NCBI GenBank assembly: GCA_035654655.1 | Contig: DASRWI010000009.1 | Coordinates: 1 to 64,000 of the forward strand | Source of the DNA: DASRWI01 sp035654655 | Lineage (GTDB): Bacteria > Bacteroidota > Ignavibacteria > Ignavibacteriales > Ignavibacteriaceae | Direction: 5' to 3' | DNA length: 64,000 nucleotides | Part shown: positions 33,840 to 43,954 of the stretch, piece by piece | Layout: each line of letters begins with the position of its first letter | How positions within the stretch are numbered: the first letter of the stretch is position 1 | Translations under genes and position numbers: made by a program | Notes under the pieces: model-generated | Seen by the model: only the letters and a program-made list of their open reading frames with translations | Databases searched by the model: none | What the model was told of the DNA's origin: nothing

Positions 33840-36029
33840 ATGAAAAAAATTGTTCTTATTGTTCTTTGTGTTACATTTTTTTTAAGTGCTCAATCTTTAA
33901 CAGGTAAAAAATTCTGTTTAGACCCCGGACATGGTAGTACAAAAACTGAGACTTATGAACCCGAAACAAAAAGATTTGAAACTTGGGCCAATCATATTGT
34001 AAAACCATACTTAAAGCAATACCTTGAAAATTATGGGGCAACCGTATTTAGTACCAGAGGTGATTTTGACTCATTAGCTTATCATACTACCTTATCAGAA
34101 CGTGAAGCTGTTGCTAACAACAATAATGTAGATTATTTCCAATCTATTCATCATAATGCGTTTAATGGAGCATCTAATTATAGTTTAGTTCTTTTTGAAC
34201 AATTAAATGCAAATGATTGTCCTGTTGGAAATCCTCAATGGCCGGGGCAGTCTGATGTTATGGCCAATATAATGGTCAACAAAATTCAGCAGGCATTACA
34301 AACTACTGCAGCATACCCAAGAGGAGATTTTTGTTTTTTGGGTTATAATTTAGGTGTACTGAATGATTTAATAATGCCCGGAACATTAAGTGAATCTTCA
34401 TTTTTTGATAACCTTGCGGAAAGGCAAAGATTAAGTAATCTTGATTATTTAAGAACAGAAGCAGAAGCACTTTTTCTTTCATTTCTTCAATATTATAATG
34501 TAGCTGCGCCTTCTCATGGAAGTTTAGTAGGATTTGTAAAAACACCTGCGGGTGTTCCAATAAATGGTGTTTCTATTATAATTGAATCCGTCAATAAAAC
34601 TTATTTAACTGATAATTTAGGTAATGGGTTTTATAGGATTGATAGTTTAGCTCCGGGTACTTATACAATAAAAGCATTTACAACTACTGATACTTTAACA
34701 TCAAGTGCAGTTGTTGCAGGCGGGAAAATCAACGTTAAAAATCTAAGCTTTCAGTTAAGTGTAGGGGATGTAAAAATGTATGCAGTTCTTTCACAAGGTG
34801 ATGGAATTAAAGCCAGATGGCTTGTCCCTGAAGGAAGCGTTGACAGTTATTATGTTTACATATCTACAGATGGTATCAATTTTAATTCTGAACCTGATTA
34901 TAAAACAGTTAATGATAATTACACAATCACAGGATTAACATCAGGTCAATCTTATTACGTAAAAGTAAAAGGAAAAAATTCTAAAGGATTAAGTATTAAC
35001 TTTTCAAAAACCTATGGTGCTCAGGTTTCTTCAAGTTCAGATAAAGTTTTAATTGTTGATGGGTTTAGCAGATATGGTGGAACAGGAAGCTATCCTACAT
35101 CTGACCATAATTTGTTAAGATTTTATGGTAAGTCTATGGATAATCTTGGAATGCGTTATGATGCTGTTTCAAATTCAGCCATTGTAGCTGCATCTATCCT
35201 TACTCAATATAAATATGTTATCTGGTTTACCGGAGATGAATCAACTATAGATGAAACATTTACTATAGCAGAACAAAATATTTTAAAAGCATACTTAAAT
35301 AGTGGCGGTAAATTATTTGTTACAGGTTCTGAAATTGCTTGGGACTTAGGAAATAAAGGTGCAATTGAGGATAAAGATTTCTTTAACAATTATTTTAAGT
35401 CTAATTATGTAGCTGATAATCCAACTCCAAATAGTCCTTCAGCTTTTGGAAATACAGGAAGTATTTTTGATAGTATCACTGTCTCTTTTGGAAATACATA
35501 TCCAGAAGATTGGCCCGATGTAATAGCTCCATTAAATGGTGCTACATCAGTATTAAAATATAATTCGACTCAAGATGCAGGAATTACTTATTCAGGCTTA
35601 TTCCCGTCTGGTACTAAAGAGGGAAGATTATGTTACATAGCTTTCGGTTTTGAAACTATTGGTAATGATTCTATTAGAACAAAATTATTATCAAGAATTC
35701 AGGATTTCTTACTAAATAGTTCTCCTGTTAATGTTGAAGAAGAAAACAGCAATACTCAAGTTGTAAATGAGTTCAGCTTATCTTCATATCCTAATCCTTT
35801 TAATCCGTCGTCTAATATTCTAGTAAATGTAAATGAAACTGGTTTGTACAATATAGAAGTTTATAACACCATTGGAGAAAAAGTAATAACTTTATTCAAT
35901 GATGTATTAGAAAAGGGAAGTCATAATATAAAATTAAAGATGGATAATTATCCTTCGGGAATTTATATAGTCAGAGTTAATTCATTTAACAACAAAGTTC
36001 TTACGCATAAGCTAATGTTGATGAAGTAA
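33840..36029 (+). CDS. Secreted N-acetylmuramoyl-L-alanine amidase with T9SS sorting domain
   Basis: A 729-residue multidomain exported protein. After a signal peptide (1-18) comes an Amidase_3 zinc domain (about 22-215) with His31 in CLDPGHG, a downstream Glu and His in YFQSIHHNAFNG. Next are a carboxypeptidase-regulatory-like beta domain (about 222-300), an FnIII domain (about 310-400) and a Rossmann/GATase-like domain (about 400-630, from SDKVLIVDGFSRYGG). A T9SS type A sorting domain closes it (about 645-729), with SSYPNPFNPSSN, GLYNIEVYNTIGEKV and YPSGIYIVRV. It should cleave peptidoglycan outside the cell or at the surface after export through the SprA pore. The stop overlaps the next start by one base. 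Confidence 0.9.
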   Translation: MKKIVLIVLCVTFFLSAQSLTGKKFCLDPGHGSTKTETYEPETKRFETWANHIVKPYLKQYLENYGATVFSTRGDFDSLAYHTTLSEREAVANNNNVDYFQSIHHNAFNGASNYSLVLFEQLNANDCPVGNPQWPGQSDVMANIMVNKIQQALQTTAAYPRGDFCFLGYNLGVLNDLIMPGTLSESSFFDNLAERQRLSNLDYLRTEAEALFLSFLQYYNVAAPSHGSLVGFVKTPAGVPINGVSIIIESVNKTYLTDNLGNGFYRIDSLAPGTYTIKAFTTTDTLTSSAVVAGGKINVKNLSFQLSVGDVKMYAVLSQGDGIKARWLVPEGSVDSYYVYISTDGINFNSEPDYKTVNDNYTITGLTSGQSYYVKVKGKNSKGLSINFSKTYGAQVSSSSDKVLIVDGFSRYGGTGSYPTSDHNLLRFYGKSMDNLGMRYDAVSNSAIVAASILTQYKYVIWFTGDESTIDETFTIAEQNILKAYLNSGGKLFVTGSEIAWDLGNKGAIEDKDFFNNYFKSNYVADNPTPNSPSAFGNTGSIFDSITVSFGNTYPEDWPDVIAPLNGATSVLKYNSTQDAGITYSGLFPSGTKEGRLCYIAFGFETIGNDSIRTKLLSRIQDFLLNSSPVNVEEENSNTQVVNEFSLSSYPNPFNPSSNILVNVNETGLYNIEVYNTIGEKVITLFNDVLEKGSHNIKLKMDNYPSGIYIVRVNSFNNKVLTHKLMLMK

Positions 36030-36529
36030 TGAATACGAGAGCTAAGGAAATAATAGAAAAACTTAACCTACTCCTTCATCCGGAAGGAGGTTATTATAAA
36101 GAAATTTACAGGTCTAATGAACAAATAACTAAGCTCCCTAATAGATATTCAGGGGAAAGAGCTTTTGCTACCTCCATTTATTTCCTTTTGAATGAAGACC
36201 AAAAATCCAATTTTCATAAATTAAAGTCAGATGAATTATGGTATTATCACGAAGGTTCTTCATTAAGTGTGTACATAATAAATGAAGAAGGTATTTTAAA
36301 AACCTTTAAGTTAGGCTTGGATTTAGATAACGATGAGTTACCTCAATTAACCATTCATAAAAATTCCTGGTTCGCAGCTGAAGTTAATTATAAAACTTCA
36401 TTTTGTTTAATGGGATGTATGGTTTCTCCTGGATTTGATTTTTCTGACTTTGAGTTAGGTAAAAGAGAAGAATTATTGGAAAAATTTCCTGAACATTCAG
36501 GTTTAATAAGGAATTTTACAGATCATTAG
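36029..36529 (+). CDS. Cupin-fold DUF985 protein
   Basis: A 166-residue single-domain cupin of the DUF985 type. Motifs are LLLHPEGGYYKEIYRSNE, the cupin metal-region strand SNFHKLKSDELWYYHEGSSL, and GCMVSPGFDFSDFELGKREEL. Relatives bind small molecules or sugars, but no enzymatic activity is established. Its ATG overlaps the amidase stop codon (TAATG), so it is the last gene of that transcript. Confidence 0.88.
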   Translation: MNTRAKEIIEKLNLLLHPEGGYYKEIYRSNEQITKLPNRYSGERAFATSIYFLLNEDQKSNFHKLKSDELWYYHEGSSLSVYIINEEGILKTFKLGLDLDNDELPQLTIHKNSWFAAEVNYKTSFCLMGCMVSPGFDFSDFELGKREELLEKFPEHSGLIRNFTDH

Positions 36530-36890
36530 GAAAAGACCTTAAATGTGCGGTTATAATTATTGTTCTTGACGAAATACTTAAATTATAACAAATTAGAGGC
36601 AGAAAATAATAGAAAAAATCTTTTTTAATAAGGATTCTATTTTATAAATTTACAGTACTGTTTTCCAAGCTATGTGAATGTTTTTTGATTTTATGGAATA
36701 GCTAAAGCTTTTTATTATCCTCATTTCGAGAACCCTATGATTAAACGATATTATTCCTTAATTTATTATGAAAATGATATGTCAGCTATTTTACTTAAAT
36801 CAATGTTAACGATTATCTAACCACTAAAACTTGGAGGTATTTATAGAATAATAGTTATACGATTTTTAATCAAAAATTTGGGTTACTCTA
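36530..36890. other. Intergenic region upstream of sprA
   Basis: About 360 AT-rich bases without a convincing gene or strong hairpin. A GGAGG at 36833-36837 has no canonical start codon at a suitable distance. It may contain the sprA promoter, but no clear -35/-10 pair with normal spacing was found. Confidence 0.5.
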
Positions 36891-39800
36891 ATTAAACGTT
36901 CAATCTTAAATTTTGGAAAAGAATTTTTCAAAATAACAATATTTGCTGTTGTTATTTTTTATGCGGGAATTAATCTAGGCTTTAGCTCCCCTGATGTATC
37001 CAATATTAATCAAAGTATTTGGATAGAAGCAATTTTAAATTGGAATTCTCAACAAAAGTTTCCTCAAAAAGACTTAGGTGAGAATAATTCTACTATTTTA
37101 AATTCTTCATCTGATAACAATGACAATATTACAAATTCCGGTGATAATTTAGTTTATAAAATACCACTTGCTTTTGCTGACACTACAGGGCAGGATTCTA
37201 TAAAATCTATTGACTCATTAAAAACTCTACAGGATTCTATAAGGACTGCTGATTCATTAAAGAATTTTTCAACACCATTAAACCAATCTATTCAGACTGC
37301 TGATACTTTAAAAAATAATTTAGATACACTTGGGAAAGGTTTAGATTCTACAAAAACAACTACAGCTGATTCATTAAAGGATACAACTAAAGTTGACTTA
37401 ATGGCATTAGACTCAACAGCCAGAATTAAATATTTCCGTTATCATAGAGAAGATATTCCTTATGTTCGTCTGAAAAAAGAGAGACAATATAGCTTTTTTG
37501 CTGAGCCATCACCTAGTTATAAAACAAAATCAATTGTTATTGATTCTACCGGGGAATTTGTTGAAATTCACGAAAAAGTAGCTGGGCAGGAAACTAAAAT
37601 TCTTTTAAGAATGCCAATACAAGAGTATATTGACCTACGATTGGCTTTGAAGGAAAGGGAAAACTGGGAAGCTCTGGGATATCAATATGAATTAAAAGAT
37701 ACTAAAAAGGATTTAGGTGGATTGATAAAGGATATTACAGATTTTGAAATTCCTTTACCATCTGTTGGTGTATTAAGTATTTTCGGCGAACCAAAAATCA
37801 GTTTGAAAATTGGTGGTGCTGTTGATATTAAAGGCGGCTGGAGAAACGAAACTACTGAAGGTGTTACAGCATCAAGATTAGGAAACACTCGTAATGAACC
37901 AAATTTTGAACAACAGGTACAGATAAATGTAAATGGTACTATAGGTGATAAACTTAATATAAGTGCTGACTGGAATACTGAACGTACTTTCGAATATGAA
38001 AATATGCTTAAGATAAAGTATACTGGTTATGAAGATGAGATTATCCAAAGTATAGAAGCAGGTAACGTATCATTACAAACTTCTCCTTTGGTAGGTGGTA
38101 GTGAAGCTTTATTTGGAGTTAAAGCTGTATTTAAAATGGGACCTTTGACTTTAACAACTTTAGCTAGTCAGAAAAAGGGTGAAATAAAAGAAGTATCAGT
38201 TTCAGGTGGTTCTACCACATCAGAGTTTACAAAAAGAGCTTATGATTACTCTACTAATCACTATTTCCTTGATACTATTTATGCAAGTACAGACCCGGCT
38301 TTTAACTTTTTCCAAAGATATTATGGGAATGCAACTCCTGATATTGATCCATCAGTACAAGTAAACTACATTGAAGTCTGGAAGTCTACAAATACAACTG
38401 TAAGGTCACCTAACGAACGTGAAGCCAATGCATATATTACATTGCCTCCGTTAAATGCAGGTGGAAAGTATCCGGCAAATTTAAGAGAAAATATTTCAGG
38501 CGGAGATGGTTTATCTGAAACAGGACGTTTTTTACCTCTGCAGGAAGGTACTGACTATACATTAAATCCATATACAGGATTTATAACTTTAAATACTCAG
38601 GTTAATGAGAACGATGTTATTGCAGTCGCTTATCGTACTCAAGGAAATTTACCAGGTCCGGAAGATGATTCTTTCTATGGTGAATTTATTGAGAGTGCAA
38701 AAGATACTTCTCAAAAAATGGTTTTAAAATTAGTTAAGCCAAGAAACTTACAACCTAATTTTACAATTGCCTGGAAGTTATTGTTAAAGAATATTTATCC
38801 TATTGGCGGAAGAAATGTTAAAAAAGAAGGCTTCGAATTTTATGTAAAGAGAGAAATTGAAGGTTCAGAGCCGCAAACAAACGTGGGCAATGTAAAATTA
38901 CTTCAAGCTTTTGGATTGGATGTTGAAGATGCAAGTAAAGCACCTAATCCTGATAATATATTTGACTTTAGAGAAAACCTGACTATTATAACTGAAACAG
39001 GTGAAATAATTTTTCCCACACTTGAGCCTTTTGGCAGGAATCTTCCTGAAGGATTACCTGATTCTTTAGCATTCCCTCAAATATATTCTACAACTCCAAC
39101 TTTTGCGAGACAAGAAAAGACTCGCGATAAATGGGAATTAACCGGTAAGTTCTCTGGCGGTTCATCATCTACATATCAACTGGGATTTAACGTAGTTGAA
39201 AATTCTGTTAAAGTTAGATTAAATGGAATTGAACTTTCTCCTGGAGTTGATTATGCAATGGATTATAATGTAGGTCAGTTAACTATCAGGAATGAAGCGG
39301 CATTAGTTCCTAATGCAGATTTGAAAATTACTTATGAGCAAAATGACCTTTTCCAATTAGCCTCTAAAACATTATTAGGTGCAAGAGGTCTTATTGATTT
39401 TACAAAAAAGACAAAACTTGGTTTTTCTATCTTAAATCTAAATCAAGAAACTTTAAATGATAAAGTTAGAATCGGGGAAGAACCTTTAAGCAATACTATT
39501 TATGGTTTAGATTTTCAAACTTCTGCAGATTTACCATTCGTTACAAAAGCACTTGATAATATCTTTTCAACAAGAGAATTGTCTACTTTTAATTTTGCAG
39601 GTGAATATGCTTATATGGACCCTGATCCTAATACAAAAAAGAGTACCATTTCATCAGATAAAGAAAAAAGTATTGCTTACATAGATGATTTTGAAGGTTC
39701 AAAAAAGATTATACCTATAGGTGTATCGTATACTGTTTGGAAAGATGTCAGTATTCCTGATAGACTTCCTTATTTACCTGATTCATTAACTGCATTACAA

Positions 39801-42800
39801 AGAATGGATTTTAAAGCTAAGAGTTTCTGGTTTACACAAACTCCTGCTAATGTTAAAGTAACAGATATTTGGCCACAAAAGAAAGTTGCCAAAGCAGATG
39901 AAAATATTACTGTAATGGATTACGTATATATTCCTGATACACCTGGTACTTACAACTATACACCAAGACTTCACGAAAATCCTCGGGAAAATTGGGGTGG
40001 AATGATGAAATTATTATCTTCTACAGCAAGTAATTTAGTTGAAGAAAATATTGAGTTCATTGAGTTTTGGGCAAAACCATCAACCTTTGCGCCTGATGCC
40101 AAAGTTTATATTGACTTAGGAAGAATTAGTGAAGATGTTATCCCGGATAGACAATTAAATACTGAAGATGATCCACCATATAATGATGCTATTGATCCCG
40201 AGGGAAAAGAAGATAAAGGTATTGATAGAATGACGGATGATGAAGAAAGATTAAAATATAATTCTACTGCTGCTGATCCGAGTGGTGATAACTTCAATTA
40301 TTCTGTTGGTTCAAATAATTATTATAATATTAATGGAACACAAGGAAATGCAATATTAACAGATATTGGAAGAATTCCAGATACAGAAGATTTAAATAAA
40401 AATAATCAAATTGATTTACTTAATAGTTTCTTCAGGTATGAAATTCCTTTAGATACTAATGCTGCTACAAACAAATTTATTGCAGGTGGCGGCGGTGAGG
40501 AAAGTAAGGGATGGTATTTATATAGAATTCCATTGAAGGAATTTTCTCAAAGTGTTGCTGACCCTCAATTTGAAAGGATTGAAGCAATTAGATTTTTTGT
40601 AACAGGCACGGACCAGCCTGTTCACTTACGTATGACAGAGTTTAATCTTGTTGGTAATCAATGGGAAAAGGTGAGAAGGGATTCGACAATTTCTCTTTCA
40701 AGAGATACTGTTTTAACTGTATCTGTTATAAACATTGAAGATAATTTCCCGATATATCAAAGTCCAAGCGGTGTTCAAAGAGAACAAGATAGAAGCAAAC
40801 CTGAAGAGAACGTTCTTAAGAATGAGCAATCACTTAATCTTATTATTAAGGAATTACAACCCGGAGATAAAAGAGAAGCAGTAAAATACCTTCGAGTATT
40901 GGATGTATTTAATTATAGTGAAATGAAATTATTTATTCACGGAGATGCTGACACTATAAATGGTAATGTTTCTGTATCAAGGCTTTCACCTCAATACAAT
41001 AGTGAAGTTTATTTTAGGTTCGGTGGAGATACTAACAACTATTACGAATACAGGCAGCCTATCAGAGCTGATTGGAATGAAATAAGTATTAGATTTAATG
41101 AATTGACTGCCATTAAACAGGCAAGGGGTGATTCAATAAATCAGGTATACAGAGTGCCTGTTGAAGGAGAACCAGGACATTTTTATATTGTAAAAGGTAA
41201 CCCATCATTAACGCAGGTAAAGTTCTTATCAGTCGGTATTTATAATTCATCCGGCGAAACATCTACACCTAAAAATGTATCCGGTGAAGTCTGGGTAAAT
41301 GAATTGAGGGTTATTGGTGCTGATGACCATCCCGGCTGGGCTTATAGTTTTAATACATCATTAAAACTTGCTGATTTAATGACATTTAATTTTACTTTGA
41401 GTGAATCAAATCCATATTTCCACAGACTTGCTGATAGATTCGGTTCGAGAATTTCTCAGAAGAATTGGAGTGTATCTACTGACTTAGATATAATTAAGCT
41501 CCTGCCATTTAGTTTGCCTGAAAGTCAATTAAGATTAACATACTCACATACTGAAAATGTTGGTAAACCATTATACTTACCTAATACAGATATTAGAGTG
41601 GACCAGGCAGCAAGATTATTGGAAGAAAGAAGATTAATTGATTCAGTAAATAATTTAAAAACTCCTGAGCAATTAATTATTGAAAGCCAATCAATTAACG
41701 TATCTGATTCCTGGAGTGCATCCAGTATAAAGATAAAAATTCCTTCTAACTATTGGTTAATAAGAGATTCATTCAATGCATTGTCATTTGGATTTAATTA
41801 TAATAAAACATTCAGCAGGTCTCCATTAGTTACATACAATAGGGGATGGATATGGAATGCAAATGCCAGTTATGGAATAAATTTAAGTCCTGATTATTTC
41901 TTTATGCCTGCAAATATACCAGTAATAGGTCCAATATTTGCATTATTGCTTGATTACAGGAATACCAAAGTTTACTTTACGCCGCAAATGATAAATGCTG
42001 ATATGACAGCCAGAAGACAAAGAAATGTTAATGTTACCAGAGAACAAACAAATACACCTTCTCAGACAGTTATATCAAGAGATTTTACTACCACTAGAGG
42101 TTTTGATTTTAATTGGAAGATTACAGAAGGTGGATTGCTTAATCTATCAAGTAATTACAAAGTTGATATTAACTCATCCTTAGCTCATTTAGAAACTGAT
42201 ATTTATGGTCAACAGCGTTTAGAAAGAGATGTATGGAGAGATATCTTTCAGGGTGTTTTCTTTGGAAAAGACAATATGATGACTCAATCATTTGATTTGA
42301 AAACTTCTCCAAGATTGCCTTCTCTATGGGATATAAATAAATATTTTAATCTAACTGCAGGCTATAATACTCAATACCGTTGGGATAATGATTTTAGACA
42401 AGGAGATAGAGGAAGAAGTGCAGGCTTTTCATCTAAGTTAACTGCAAGTTTAACATTAAGATTAAAAGCATTAACACAGCCATTGTTTGAAGAAAAGAAA
42501 GACCTGCAAAACAATACAGTTATAAATAATAATAACAACAATAATACTAGACGTGGTAGAGATAATCAGAATCAGTTTAATCCTAATGTTATGAGAGATT
42601 CAACAAATAAGTTAATCACTGATTCTCTTTCAGTTAGGGATTCTCTGGCTAATGATTCTTTAGCTATTGATTCATTAAATCAGGTACCAAAAACATCTTC
42701 TTTAACAACTGCTTTGCTGTTCTTAAAATCAGTTGCACATGTAGTATTCTTTGATTACGAAAGCATTAGTATAAATTTCCAGAATGATAATTCCTTATCT

Positions 42801-43940
42801 AAATCAGGTTTGTTTGGTAAAGGAACCGGATTGAAAAATTTCTGGGGTATTGATTTTAATGATGATAGAGGACCAAGCAGAGGATTTATGCTTGGTATAA
42901 GTAACGATGTAGGTCGAAGAGCTATAAACTCAAACTTATCTGATGTTTATAGCCAAAGAAACCAATTGGACCTTAAAACATCTAAACCATTATGGGAAGG
43001 TGCAAGGATTGATTTAAATTGGAAAGTAAATTGGACTGTAAATAGAAATACTACATTAAGGTCTGATTCACTTGGTAATGTTGCTATTACAAATATTTCA
43101 TCAACAGGAACCACAAGCAGGTCCTTCTTCTCTTTACCTCCAACTCTATTCCTGAGTACATTTAAATCAGGAATTAAAAGAGTTAGTGAATTATATAATC
43201 CTGATGCTAATAATTTATCAGAAGCATTTATTGAAGGGTTTGAAACTTTACCAATTCTTTCAAAATTAGGGTTCTTGAAAGATGTTGCTAAATATATCCC
43301 AAGACCAAATTGGAGAGTATCGTGGGATGGATTAGAGAAATTTTTCTTATTCTCATCTTTTACAAAAAAGGTTACTCTTGAGCATCAATATATTTCAGAC
43401 TATACTGAAGGATGGAAGATTACTCCAGAGGGAACTCAGACTACACAAAGCCAAAAAGTATCATATGGGTTTACTCCTTTGATAGGGTTAACATTCAACT
43501 TTGGTCAAGTTTGGGGAGGTAATTTAACAAGTAATGTTAAATACTCTGCAAGAACTGATTATAGCTTAGGAGTTTCAACGACTAAGATATCAGAAGTATT
43601 TTCGAAAGAAATTGGTATTACAGCAAACTATGCTAAACAAGGTTTCGAAATTCCTTTATTTGGATTAGCTTTAAAGAATGATATTGAATTTAGTTTTTCA
43701 TATTCGAGTAGTAGAAACTCTGAAGTTCTGTATGATATGGACGCATTTAATGAAGCTGGAATTCCACAAAATGGTACTATAAGAACACAATTTGAGCCAA
43801 GCATCAGATATACAATAAGTTCCAAAGTAACTGTAAGAATCTTTTACAGAAGATTGTCAGTAGAACCGGAAGGTGCATCGAGAATACCTCCTTCAACACA
43901 AAACGAGGCAGGTTTAGATGTCCATATTTCTATAAATTAA
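36891..43940 (+). CDS. sprA: SprA/Sov-type outer-membrane translocon of the type IX secretion system
   Basis: A giant (about 2350-residue) outer-membrane protein, the T9SS pore. The conserved body starts LDSTARIKYFRYHREDIPYV. It contains the SprA_N-type blocks (SVGVLSIFGEPKISLKIGG, KLNISADWNTERTFEYEN, IAYIDDFEGSKKIIPIG) and ends in a long beta-barrel part finishing GLDVHISIN. The first ATG is at 37401, but the frame is open back to 36870. It encodes a basic, then hydrophobic segment (KRSILNFGKEFFKITIFAVV) that looks like the signal sequence required for export. No ATG, GTG or TTG precedes it, so I place the start at ATT 36891, possibly ATT 36876. D-S-L-rich repeats occur at two places. Followed by porX. 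Confidence 0.9.
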   Translation: MKRSILNFGKEFFKITIFAVVIFYAGINLGFSSPDVSNINQSIWIEAILNWNSQQKFPQKDLGENNSTILNSSSDNNDNITNSGDNLVYKIPLAFADTTGQDSIKSIDSLKTLQDSIRTADSLKNFSTPLNQSIQTADTLKNNLDTLGKGLDSTKTTTADSLKDTTKVDLMALDSTARIKYFRYHREDIPYVRLKKERQYSFFAEPSPSYKTKSIVIDSTGEFVEIHEKVAGQETKILLRMPIQEYIDLRLALKERENWEALGYQYELKDTKKDLGGLIKDITDFEIPLPSVGVLSIFGEPKISLKIGGAVDIKGGWRNETTEGVTASRLGNTRNEPNFEQQVQINVNGTIGDKLNISADWNTERTFEYENMLKIKYTGYEDEIIQSIEAGNVSLQTSPLVGGSEALFGVKAVFKMGPLTLTTLASQKKGEIKEVSVSGGSTTSEFTKRAYDYSTNHYFLDTIYASTDPAFNFFQRYYGNATPDIDPSVQVNYIEVWKSTNTTVRSPNEREANAYITLPPLNAGGKYPANLRENISGGDGLSETGRFLPLQEGTDYTLNPYTGFITLNTQVNENDVIAVAYRTQGNLPGPEDDSFYGEFIESAKDTSQKMVLKLVKPRNLQPNFTIAWKLLLKNIYPIGGRNVKKEGFEFYVKREIEGSEPQTNVGNVKLLQAFGLDVEDASKAPNPDNIFDFRENLTIITETGEIIFPTLEPFGRNLPEGLPDSLAFPQIYSTTPTFARQEKTRDKWELTGKFSGGSSSTYQLGFNVVENSVKVRLNGIELSPGVDYAMDYNVGQLTIRNEAALVPNADLKITYEQNDLFQLASKTLLGARGLIDFTKKTKLGFSILNLNQETLNDKVRIGEEPLSNTIYGLDFQTSADLPFVTKALDNIFSTRELSTFNFAGEYAYMDPDPNTKKSTISSDKEKSIAYIDDFEGSKKIIPIGVSYTVWKDVSIPDRLPYLPDSLTALQRMDFKAKSFWFTQTPANVKVTDIWPQKKVAKADENITVMDYVYIPDTPGTYNYTPRLHENPRENWGGMMKLLSSTASNLVEENIEFIEFWAKPSTFAPDAKVYIDLGRISEDVIPDRQLNTEDDPPYNDAIDPEGKEDKGIDRMTDDEERLKYNSTAADPSGDNFNYSVGSNNYYNINGTQGNAILTDIGRIPDTEDLNKNNQIDLLNSFFRYEIPLDTNAATNKFIAGGGGEESKGWYLYRIPLKEFSQSVADPQFERIEAIRFFVTGTDQPVHLRMTEFNLVGNQWEKVRRDSTISLSRDTVLTVSVINIEDNFPIYQSPSGVQREQDRSKPEENVLKNEQSLNLIIKELQPGDKREAVKYLRVLDVFNYSEMKLFIHGDADTINGNVSVSRLSPQYNSEVYFRFGGDTNNYYEYRQPIRADWNEISIRFNELTAIKQARGDSINQVYRVPVEGEPGHFYIVKGNPSLTQVKFLSVGIYNSSGETSTPKNVSGEVWVNELRVIGADDHPGWAYSFNTSLKLADLMTFNFTLSESNPYFHRLADRFGSRISQKNWSVSTDLDIIKLLPFSLPESQLRLTYSHTENVGKPLYLPNTDIRVDQAARLLEERRLIDSVNNLKTPEQLIIESQSINVSDSWSASSIKIKIPSNYWLIRDSFNALSFGFNYNKTFSRSPLVTYNRGWIWNANASYGINLSPDYFFMPANIPVIGPIFALLLDYRNTKVYFTPQMINADMTARRQRNVNVTREQTNTPSQTVISRDFTTTRGFDFNWKITEGGLLNLSSNYKVDINSSLAHLETDIYGQQRLERDVWRDIFQGVFFGKDNMMTQSFDLKTSPRLPSLWDINKYFNLTAGYNTQYRWDNDFRQGDRGRSAGFSSKLTASLTLRLKALTQPLFEEKKDLQNNTVINNNNNNNTRRGRDNQNQFNPNVMRDSTNKLITDSLSVRDSLANDSLAIDSLNQVPKTSSLTTALLFLKSVAHVVFFDYESISINFQNDNSLSKSGLFGKGTGLKNFWGIDFNDDRGPSRGFMLGISNDVGRRAINSNLSDVYSQRNQLDLKTSKPLWEGARIDLNWKVNWTVNRNTTLRSDSLGNVAITNISSTGTTSRSFFSLPPTLFLSTFKSGIKRVSELYNPDANNLSEAFIEGFETLPILSKLGFLKDVAKYIPRPNWRVSWDGLEKFFLFSSFTKKVTLEHQYISDYTEGWKITPEGTQTTQSQKVSYGFTPLIGLTFNFGQVWGGNLTSNVKYSARTDYSLGVSTTKISEVFSKEIGITANYAKQGFEIPLFGLALKNDIEFSFSYSSSRNSEVLYDMDAFNEAGIPQNGTIRTQFEPSIRYTISSKVTVRIFYRRLSVEPEGASRIPPSTQNEAGLDVHISIN
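37194..37424 (+). repeat. D-S-L-K-rich low-complexity repeats in SprA N-terminal region
   Basis: From residue about 102 of the extended SprA, units such as QDSIKSIDSLK, QDSIRTADSLK, QTADTLK and TADSLKD recur between the signal sequence and the conserved body. Confidence 0.7.
42597..42683 (+). repeat. Second D-S-L repeat cluster inside SprA
   Basis: From residue about 1903 the chain reads as DST, TDSLS, RDSLA, NDSLA and IDSLN in close succession, similar to the N-terminal cluster. An Asn-run (from AATAATAAC repeats near 42525) lies just before it. It is probably a surface or periplasmic loop. Confidence 0.7.
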
Positions 43941-43954
43941 GAAATGAGGTTTGT

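Noticed and set aside
36737..36820. 27-codon ORF (MIKRYYSLIYYEND...) upstream of sprA
   Set aside because: No ribosome binding site, too short, AT-rich composition explains it, and no homologous pattern was recognised.
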